56,209 bases of DNA from a virus. Of this stretch, positions 8,042 through 15,900 are shown piece after piece. Location of the stretch: the IMG/VR virus record IMGVR_UViG_3300046501_000480, positions 1 to 56,209 of that record; one strand, given 5' to 3'. The first letter of the stretch is position 1, and each line of letters opens with the position of its first letter. The notes below the pieces were generated by a model. It was not told the DNA's origin. It did no database searches and worked only from the letters and a program-made list of their open reading frames with translations. Both the position numbers and the translations under genes were made by a program.

Positions 8042-8116
8042 AGATCTCTGCTTCAACACTTTAATTTTTCAAATAATGTGTTAAAAATTGGCTAGATAAC
8101 AAAAACGGGGAAGATA

Positions 8117-9295
8117 ATGCCTGAACCACAAACTGATATTTTTATAAACGCTTTAGAAGAATCGGTACACTTTAGTTTAAAGACGATTAATTCCAATATT
8201 GAAAAAGGTGGGATTCGTTTAAGTAAGCAACAAGCACTTGATTTACCTTATCTTAGTGCTCGAACTTTATTAAATGAAGACTTCCTTATTCCCACTGATT
8301 ATCAGGCAAATGCAGGTAAAACGGCTTCTATTTTTAAAGTCGTAAAAGCAGCTATGATTAATAATGATATCAGTTCAGAAGATGCTGAGTTTCAACATCA
8401 AGTGGAACAGCTCAAGCCATCCATTTCATCTGTTTTTAATGAGCCGTATCAAGCCGGTACAGAAAACATTGATATCCGTATGCGCCAGCTTTTAATTCCA
8501 AAAAATGGTGAATATGTTTCAGTAAGCCCACTTACTGCTGCTGGTGTAAATTATCTTGTGAACCAAGAAGTTGATGCTGTAAATGAATTACGCAAAGAAA
8601 AAGACAGCGAGCTCAACCGCATTCAAACTGCTGTTTTTGGCATAGGCGGAGCTAATCCACAAAATGTCGGCAGCCTCGTTCGTTCAATGCAGCGCCCTAT
8701 AACACTTGATGCGCCTAAAGCTGATGAAAATATACGCAAAGGCATGAAAGTTTTTCATTCAGGTTTTGAATATTACATTCCAAATAAAATTCAATTCAAA
8801 AATGAAAAAGAGGTTGTCCCTGATATTATTCTTTGGTCACATATGCTTGAACAACAACTCATTGCAACAGCACAAAATCATCATCAAAATTGGCATAATC
8901 TAGATATCTACTCTCCAGAAACAAATATTCGGGTTCGACGAGGCGAAATAGCATTCCTGAAAAATATTTTTGACTTTATCAATTACCAAGGTCATCAATA
9001 TTTACAATTACTTAAAAGCATTCAAGATAAATTACCTGTCTATGTAAAAAATGATGAACAACAACAATCCCCTCGAACACCATTGTTACATCCTAGTGTT
9101 TCATTAATTACTCATGGTCTTATTGTTCCTGAATTACGAGATGATATTTGGCGTATACATTTTGCTGATGATCTAGCTAGCAAAATTATTGGTCAATCTT
9201 TTGTTCTAAATCCATCACTACCAGCGATCAAAATTCCCTTAGATCAAAATGCAAAAGGTTATATCGCCCGCCGCTTACGGGAGATTGTTCGATGA
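8117..9295 (+). CDS. csy1: Csy1 (Cas8f), large subunit of the type I-F surveillance complex
   Basis: 392 residues, close to the usual 430-residue Csy1 but somewhat short. It is assigned mainly from its place at the head of csy1-csy2-csy3-csy4 and from the pattern of the family (N-terminal helical region, GIGGANPQNVGSLV near residue 180, VRRGEIAFLKNIF near 277). Csy1 binds the crRNA 5' handle with Csy2 and reads the CC PAM. The stop overlaps the csy2 start by 4 bases, indicating translational coupling. The frame is intact. Confidence 0.93.
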   Translation: MPEPQTDIFINALEESVHFSLKTINSNIEKGGIRLSKQQALDLPYLSARTLLNEDFLIPTDYQANAGKTASIFKVVKAAMINNDISSEDAEFQHQVEQLKPSISSVFNEPYQAGTENIDIRMRQLLIPKNGEYVSVSPLTAAGVNYLVNQEVDAVNELRKEKDSELNRIQTAVFGIGGANPQNVGSLVRSMQRPITLDAPKADENIRKGMKVFHSGFEYYIPNKIQFKNEKEVVPDIILWSHMLEQQLIATAQNHHQNWHNLDIYSPETNIRVRRGEIAFLKNIFDFINYQGHQYLQLLKSIQDKLPVYVKNDEQQQSPRTPLLHPSVSLITHGLIVPELRDDIWRIHFADDLASKIIGQSFVLNPSLPAIKIPLDQNAKGYIARRLREIVR

Positions 9296-10176
9296 GTCGT
9301 TATGTCGTTATTCCTCGCATTCGTGTGCAAAATGCAAATATGCAAACCAATGGCGTTTTATTAGGTGGCGTACCTTTGTTTGCAGCCAATATGTTTGCAC
9401 ATCATTTAGCAAGACAATTAGGTACTCAAGAAGAAGGCATTATTTATATTCATCATGACCAACAGCGTTTAGGTGGGCAAGCCTATGGGCGCTTTACGCC
9501 TGCTCAACGTCGTGGTGCCGTGTTTATTGGTAAAAAGGACTATTCTTCTAAAAATAAATATGCGTTGTCTTTACAACCAACCGCATCTTGTCATTTAGAG
9601 TTTAGCCTTGTTATCAAATTTTCTAGCTCTCGCATTAGTCCAGAAAAACTAACAAATATACTGAAACGTAGTCGTTTTGCTGGCGGACAAATTATCGAGT
9701 TTTTAGAAATTACGACACATGCTGAAAATGAATTAGAAACAGCTTTAAAGAAAATCAAAACTGGGTTTGCCATTTTAGATCGACAAGATTTGCTTATTGA
9801 GTATCAGCAACGTAAACAAATTAATCGAGTTCAGGCATTTACCCAACTGTTGGCATTAAAAGCAGATGCGCTTAGAACTTTCTTTAATGACCAAAATTTA
9901 AGTTGGATATCGGCAACTAATTTGGGTTACGCCCTACTTGAGCCACTCACAGACCAACGAGCAGGTATTCGTCAAGCGCAAGATCAGGAAACGACAGCAC
10001 ATGCCTATGCAGAACCACTTACCGGCATTGTTCAGTATTTTTCTTTAGGCGAGATTCTAAGGAAAAATACTGAGGCTGAGGATGACACTTGGCATAACTT
10101 GCAAAAATTATTGTGGACCTACCACTGGCCGCAAGACGACATTTTTCTTTTAAAACAAAATTGCATCAATGCATAA
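9292..10176 (+). CDS. csy2: Csy2 (Cas5f), 5'-handle-binding subunit
   Basis: 294 residues beginning MSRYVVIPRIRVQNANMQTN, the typical Cas5f opening strand. Csy2 dimerises with Csy1 at the tail of the complex and holds the 8-nt crRNA 5' handle. The start ATG overlaps csy1. Thirty bases with an AAGGAATTTTTC ribosome site separate it from csy3. No frameshift or missing segment is visible. Confidence 0.94.
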   Translation: MSRYVVIPRIRVQNANMQTNGVLLGGVPLFAANMFAHHLARQLGTQEEGIIYIHHDQQRLGGQAYGRFTPAQRRGAVFIGKKDYSSKNKYALSLQPTASCHLEFSLVIKFSSSRISPEKLTNILKRSRFAGGQIIEFLEITTHAENELETALKKIKTGFAILDRQDLLIEYQQRKQINRVQAFTQLLALKADALRTFFNDQNLSWISATNLGYALLEPLTDQRAGIRQAQDQETTAHAYAEPLTGIVQYFSLGEILRKNTEAEDDTWHNLQKLLWTYHWPQDDIFLLKQNCINA

Positions 10177-10205
10177 CTAACTTTTAATCATAAGGAATTT
10201 TTCAC

Positions 10206-11267
10206 ATGACAATTTTTAAGAAATTACCAGGTAGCCTTTCTTTACAACGCGGCACAGTGGTGAGTGATGGGGCTTTCTTTAACTTATTTGAAGATGGTAA
10301 ACAAGAACCGTTACACGTGATGTATCACGGTATTCGAGGGACTCAAAACGTAGCAGGTAACAAAGAAAAAGGGGCTGCAACAGGTAATTCACTTGCTCGT
10401 GAAGTCACCAATATTCAGCTTACCGAATCAGCAAAATTACAACCTAAAGCCAAACTTTTGGTGAAATGGGATTTCCGTTTTATTGACTTGAGCTATGTAC
10501 TATTTGCAAGTGCGTCTAAAGCTGGTGCTGACAAAACCGAAGAATATAATTTCCGCCAAGCTTTCTTAAATTTTGTAAATCGCGCCAAAGAAAGCGATGG
10601 ACTTAAAGAAGTTGTGCGTCGTTATGTACGTAATATCGTGAATGGCCGTTGGTTATGGCGCAACCGTATTGTCGCTGAAAGCATTACCATTCAAGTGACT
10701 GCTCAAGACTACCCTGAAACATTTAGCTTTGATGCACTTTCTTATAACCTTAAAAGTTTTGATCAACCGTCTGAACAAGAACAAAAACTAGCAGATATTT
10801 TGTTAAAAGGAGTTAGTGGTGAATCAACAAGTGCTGCATTGCATATTGAAGCTATTGTTGACTTCGGAATGGGCGGTGTAGAAGTTTTCCCTTCTCAAAA
10901 TTACTTAGAAGATAAGCCAAAAGGTTTCTCTCGATCTTTATATCAATTAACTCCGAAAAGGCCAGACCACAAAGCAAATGACAACCAATATCTGGGTCAA
11001 GCTGCATTACGTGACCAAAAAATCGGAAATGCCCTAAGAACAATTGATACTTGGTATCCATTGTTTAAAGAAAATGATGAAAAACCAATTGCAGTAGAGC
11101 CTAACGGTGCAAACTTAGAAGGTCAGATTTTCTATCGCGTAGGTAAAGACAAAGTTTCTGCATTCGATATTTTAAAAGAAATTGATGAACTAGATGTAAA
11201 CAGCGAAAAAGGTATGTTCCTGATTGCGTGTTTAATTCGTGGCGGCGTGTACTCCGAGGGTGAATAA
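10206..11267 (+). CDS. csy3: Csy3 (Cas7f), crRNA backbone subunit
   Basis: 353 residues, usual length for Csy3. It is recognised by KKLPGSLSLQRGTVVSDGAF at the N-terminus, then HVMYHGIRGTQN, and GRWLWRNRIVAESI around residues 146-160. Six copies coat the spacer part of the crRNA in the Csy complex. The gene stops 2 bases before csy4 and has a clean ribosome site, as expected for the most abundant subunit. Frame intact. Confidence 0.96.
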   Translation: MTIFKKLPGSLSLQRGTVVSDGAFFNLFEDGKQEPLHVMYHGIRGTQNVAGNKEKGAATGNSLAREVTNIQLTESAKLQPKAKLLVKWDFRFIDLSYVLFASASKAGADKTEEYNFRQAFLNFVNRAKESDGLKEVVRRYVRNIVNGRWLWRNRIVAESITIQVTAQDYPETFSFDALSYNLKSFDQPSEQEQKLADILLKGVSGESTSAALHIEAIVDFGMGGVEVFPSQNYLEDKPKGFSRSLYQLTPKRPDHKANDNQYLGQAALRDQKIGNALRTIDTWYPLFKENDEKPIAVEPNGANLEGQIFYRVGKDKVSAFDILKEIDELDVNSEKGMFLIACLIRGGVYSEGE

Positions 11268-11269
11268 TC

Positions 11270-11878
11270 ATGGATGCCAATTACTATCTGGATATCCGTG
11301 TTATTGAATCATCAGATGATACGGATTTAAAACTTGGTCATATTCGTAATCAAATTTACACCGTCATTCATGGTGCATTTCGGAAACTGCCTGCGCATTA
11401 TGCTCTTGCGTTGGAGATATCCGATAAATTGAAAGCGAAGCAGGAACAATTTGAAAAAAAACATGGTCGTTCAGCTAAACCTAACTTTGATATTTTGCGA
11501 ATTTTTGCAGAAAAACAGGATGAGTTAGATGAATTAATCGAGGCAATTAAAGGACACTGGAAAATTCGCGACTATACCGTTTTAGGGGTCGCAATTCCTG
11601 TTCCTACTGCCAAAATTTCTGGTTGGAAAAGTTATCGAAAGTTTCGTATTCCAACCCAGAAAGCTGAACGCACAAAGCTTTCTCATCAAAATGAACCTTT
11701 AAGAGATAGACGCTTAAAAACTGCCAAAGGAATGCCCTTCTTTCAGGTGGTCAGCAGTACAGGTCATGGTTTTACAGTCATTATTGATGTTCAGGAGAGT
11801 GAAAACGCGGGATACGGGCTGCCAGATAGCTATGGGCTTGCCCGTAAGGAAAGTCCTTTTGCCCTACCCGTCTTTTAA
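11270..11878 (+). CDS. csy4: Csy4 (Cas6f), CRISPR RNA endoribonuclease
   Basis: 202 residues. His34 (VIHGAFRKL) is in the place of the catalytic His29 of Pseudomonas Csy4, and VVSSTGHGFTVII near residues 162-174 matches the second active-site serine region. Csy4 cuts each repeat transcript at the 3' base of the TCATC/GATGA hairpin, leaving an 8-nt TTTAGAAA handle, and remains bound to the hairpin. The strict conservation of that stem in the array fits an active enzyme. The next gene, cas1, starts 11 bases downstream. Confidence 0.96.
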   Translation: MDANYYLDIRVIESSDDTDLKLGHIRNQIYTVIHGAFRKLPAHYALALEISDKLKAKQEQFEKKHGRSAKPNFDILRIFAEKQDELDELIEAIKGHWKIRDYTVLGVAIPVPTAKISGWKSYRKFRIPTQKAERTKLSHQNEPLRDRRLKTAKGMPFFQVVSSTGHGFTVIIDVQESENAGYGLPDSYGLARKESPFALPVF

Positions 11879-11889
11879 GGAAATATAAT

Positions 11890-12843
11890 ATGAGTCAACT
11901 CCGTCAAGAACGCAGCCGCCCCCTTATGCTTTCAAAGCGTGCCTGCGTATTTTATCTAGAAAAAGTTCGTGTCGTTTTAAAAGATGATCGAATTGTTTAC
12001 TTGACGGAGAACTCACAGCCTGTGGAATATTTTTATAATATTCCAGAGAAAAACACAGCCTTTTTACTCCTTGGCAAAGGCAGTTCATTAACAGATGCGG
12101 CTGCCAGACGTTTAGCGGAATCTAATGTCATGGTTGGATTTTGTGGTTCTGGCGGTTCCCCTTTATTTTCATCATTAGACTTAACATTTTTAGCGCCCCA
12201 AAGTGAATATCGCCCCACTGAATATATGCAAATTTGGATGAGAGCATGGTTAGAAGATGACGCACGCTTACTCATGGCAAAAATATTATTACTTGAACGT
12301 ATTGCCCTCGTATCACAATCATGGAAGAAGAATTTTGTTTTGATTCAATCTGGTATTTATATTGATGAAAATGCTTTAAACACGTTCAAACAAGATATTG
12401 ATCGCTCCGAAAATCAACAAGAATTACTTGCAGCCGAAGGACGTTGGGCCAAAACATTATACAAGCAACTTGCTAAAGGCTTTGGAGTTGAATTTATTCG
12501 TGATGAAGGAAAAAACTCTCATGACACTATTGCTGATATAGCCAACAGCTACCTCGATCATGGAAATTATATTGCCTATGGCTATGCGGCAGTTGCTTTA
12601 AATGGAATGGGAATTAGCTTTGCCCTCCCTATTTTGCACGGTAAAACACGTCGTGGAGGTCTAGTTTTTGACCTAGCTGATCTAGTTAAAGATGCTTTTG
12701 TGATGCCAATCGCTTTCACATGTGCAGCAAAAGGATTAAATCAAAAAGAATTCCGAATGCAGCTTATTGAAACATGCCAAGACCAAGATATTTTAGATTA
12801 CATGTTTAGCTTCATTACTGACATATGTAGTAAAATCAAATAA
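11890..12843 (+). CDS. cas1: Cas1 integrase, placed after csy4 next to the leader
   Basis: 317 residues. The metal-binding Glu lies in AAEGRWAKTLY (about residue 183), the His in LPILHGKTRRGG (about 249) and the Asp in LADLVKD just after, the expected Cas1 triad. With the Cas2 domain of Cas2-3 it inserts new spacers at the leader end of the array. It follows csy4 by 11 bases behind AAGGAAATATAAT and is in the csy operon. That is unlike canonical I-F loci, where cas1 is the first gene and is followed by cas2-3. Confidence 0.96.
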   Translation: MSQLRQERSRPLMLSKRACVFYLEKVRVVLKDDRIVYLTENSQPVEYFYNIPEKNTAFLLLGKGSSLTDAAARRLAESNVMVGFCGSGGSPLFSSLDLTFLAPQSEYRPTEYMQIWMRAWLEDDARLLMAKILLLERIALVSQSWKKNFVLIQSGIYIDENALNTFKQDIDRSENQQELLAAEGRWAKTLYKQLAKGFGVEFIRDEGKNSHDTIADIANSYLDHGNYIAYGYAAVALNGMGISFALPILHGKTRRGGLVFDLADLVKDAFVMPIAFTCAAKGLNQKEFRMQLIETCQDQDILDYMFSFITDICSKIK

Positions 12844-12940
12844 AATCATACATTTAATCCAAGTACCTCATAACGAAGTATTTTCACTCATTAAAAACTT
12901 ATATAATTGATTTTAAGAGTTTTGTTTTAACTTAACTCTA
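12844..12940 (+). promoter_or_regulatory. Leader of the main CRISPR array
   Basis: A 97-base AT-rich segment between the cas1 stop and the first perfect repeat. Bases 12889-12940 are homologous to the minor-array leader, including TTTTAAGAGTTTT and CTCTA just before the repeat. New spacers are inserted at this end, consistent with the uniform repeats that follow. Confidence 0.8.
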
Positions 12941-15900
12941 GTTACTCATCGCCCAGATGATTTAGAAATAATCGGTCTGCATCTGTAGGCGGTGTCTACC
13001 GTTACTCATCGCCCAGATGATTTAGAAAAACGTAATTGGTATCCATTTAAACTCGTATTTGTTACTCATCGCCCAGATGATTTAGAAACTAAAAACCTTA
13101 ATGATCTTTTAGAGCTTAATGTTACTCATCGCCCAGATGATTTAGAAATGGCGTGATTTAAGTCCATGTTTTAAACTTTGGTTACTCATCGCCCAGATGA
13201 TTTAGAAAAACCAACCCACCAATTATAAGAGAAATTATAAGTTACTCATCGCCCAGATGATTTAGAAATAACAGATGATGAGTCTGATCTTTTTAAAGTT
13301 GTTACTCATCGCCCAGATGATTTAGAAATGACCGTATTCTCTTGGCTGAGATTCGAGGGAGTTACTCATCGCCCAGATGATTTAGAAAAATGGAAAAGCC
13401 AAAATCAGCACATGAATTACGTTACTCATCGCCCAGATGATTTAGAAAAAAAGTGCCAGATATTGCTATTCAAGCTATTCGTTACTCATCGCCCAGATGA
13501 TTTAGAAATCATTGGTGGTGACGCCTGGTTCGATCCTGAAGTTACTCATCGCCCAGATGATTTAGAAACAAAACGTGAATTACTAGGATTTACAGATAAA
13601 GTTACTCATCGCCCAGATGATTTAGAAATTGTCCGACTGGTGAACTTGTTTCGCTGGGTTGTTACTCATCGCCCAGATGATTTAGAAATGACGTTGTATT
13701 AGCTCTGCCTTCTCTTGGTTGTTACTCATCGCCCAGATGATTTAGAAACAAATTTAAATGTTGTCTTTTTGTCTTGTTGTGTTACTCATCGCCCAGATGA
13801 TTTAGAAACTACCCTTTGTTTGCATATCCAGCACCTAGAAGTTACTCATCGCCCAGATGATTTAGAAATCTCCGCGCTCATAGATTCGCACGGCTAGCGC
13901 GTTACTCATCGCCCAGATGATTTAGAAATTGAGCATTTCTCGTACATTGATCAGTAGCAGGTTACTCATCGCCTAGATGATTTAGAAAACGTATCACAGG
14001 TATGGACTTTGGTTGGGACCGTTACTCATCGCCCAGATGATTTAGAAAAATACCAAGCTCTTGATGGGTCTGTTCAAGTGGTTACTCATCGCCCAGATGA
14101 TTTAGAAATGTGATTGTTCTCAGCAATAATGATGGGTGCGGTTACTCATCGCCCAGATGATTTAGAAAAATAGTGTTAGTTAATAGTTGAACGATCTGAC
14201 GTTACTCATCGCCCAGATGATTTAGAAACTGCCGATTCAAATGTTTGAGTTAAATTCCGAGTTGCTCATCGCCCAGATGATTTAGAAACTGCCGATTCAA
14301 ATGTTTGAGTTAAATTCCGAGTTGCTCATCGCCCAGATGATTTAGAAACACTTGAGAACCTGTTTTGAATTTGTTAATACGTTCGTCATCACCCAGATGA
14401 TTTAGAAATACCTTTTCTTGGACCTGTTCAACACCCGGAAGTTCGTCATCGCCCAGATGATTTAGAAAGGTATTAGTGCGAATTGGCTTTTAGCCCACGC
14501 GTTCCTCATCGCCCAGATGATTTAGAAAAGCGTCAGGCTGTCCAATACGGTTTTCATGTTGTTGCTCATCGCATAGATGATTTAGAAATGCATTCAGCAT
14601 TGAAAGGGAAGCAACTTTGAGTTCGTCATCGCACAGATGATTTAGAAACTCAAACTCACCTGAATCTGAGTCATTTTTAAGTTTCTCATCGCGTAGATGA
14701 TTTAGAAAACATTTATCGTCAAAGTTGCTTCGCTTTCTATGTTGTTCATCGAACAGATGATTTAGAAATTCGGATCAGTCCAGTCATCATCCTCGTCAAT
14801 TTTGTTCATCGCACAGATGATTTAGAAAACCGAAATTCAGACCCGCATTAATAACGTCTTGTTGTTCATCGCATAGATGATTTAGAAAAGTATGAAGCAT
14901 ATGCTGAAGCTGAGCTGGTCGTTTCTCATCGCCCAGATGATTTAGAAAGTTCAATGCGCTAGCAAATAGCCCTGATTCGCGTTACTCATCGCCCAGATGA
15001 TTTAGAAAATCCCCGTTTGCATTGTGTCATACAGCCGTGAGTTGCTCATCGCTCAGATGATTTAGAAATCATAAAAGAAACGGCCATTTTCTGAATAAGT
15101 GTTGCTCATCGCTCAGATGATTTAGAAACAAAAGCGTTCACGGTCTTGTTGTCTTTCTGCATTCATCATCGCTCAGATGATTTAGAAAATTTCACCACCG
15201 CCTGTCTGCATAAAGTCACCTTTGCTCATCGCTCAGATGGTTTAGAAAGGTGTTTGTGTGACACATACAGAAGTTGCCGCGTTCATTATCGCCTAGATGA
15301 TTTAGAAATATGTATTGGTTACGATAGGCAGTACGAACTTGTTCGTCATCGTCCAGATGATTTAGAAAAACTTAATAGCAGCATTGACCATACTCCAACT
15401 GTTCGTCATCGCACAGATGATTTAGAAATTGTGCTTAGATCCTTAAAAATGGCCTTTGATGTTGCTCATCGCATAGATGATTTAGAAATTTCCAACGTGC
15501 TGCTACAGAGACAGTAAGTGGTTGCTCATCGCATAGATGATTTAGAAAGGAACGCCAATGCTTGTATAGCCCGCTGTCGTGTTGCTCATCGCATAGATGA
15601 TTTAGAAATCTCTTACATCAATGTTGTGAACTGTTTTCATGTTGCTCATCGCGTAGATGATTTAGAAATTTTGCAAGAGATATTCTTGACGTTATCGAGA
15701 GTTGCTCATCGCCCAGATGATTTAGAAAGGGCAAGTGACGCGTAAGTTAGTTGCGCTTAGGTTGCTCATCGCCCAGATGATTTAGAAATTATACAAACGT
15801 TTTTGTGTTTGATAAGTGGTGTTGCTCATCGCCCAGATGATTTAGAAAAGATACTGAAGTTCTTTACCTGTCAGCGGTCTGTTGCTCATCGCCCAGATGA

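Noticed and set aside
13328-13897. Plus-strand ORFs with repeated VTHRPDDLE
   Set aside because: They are translations of the CRISPR repeats and spacers; the period of 60 bases keeps the frame open by chance.
14769-14800. Spacer 31 resembling the HNH gene at 44100-44130
   Set aside because: Only a 13-base common core with no further agreement; coincidence is likely.
14829-14860. Spacer 32 resembling the tailspike gene near 23490
   Set aside because: Only a 10-base match (ACCCGCATTA); not significant.
15146-15745. Further plus-strand ORFs in the array
   Set aside because: Same cause: CRISPR repeat-spacer DNA, no gene.
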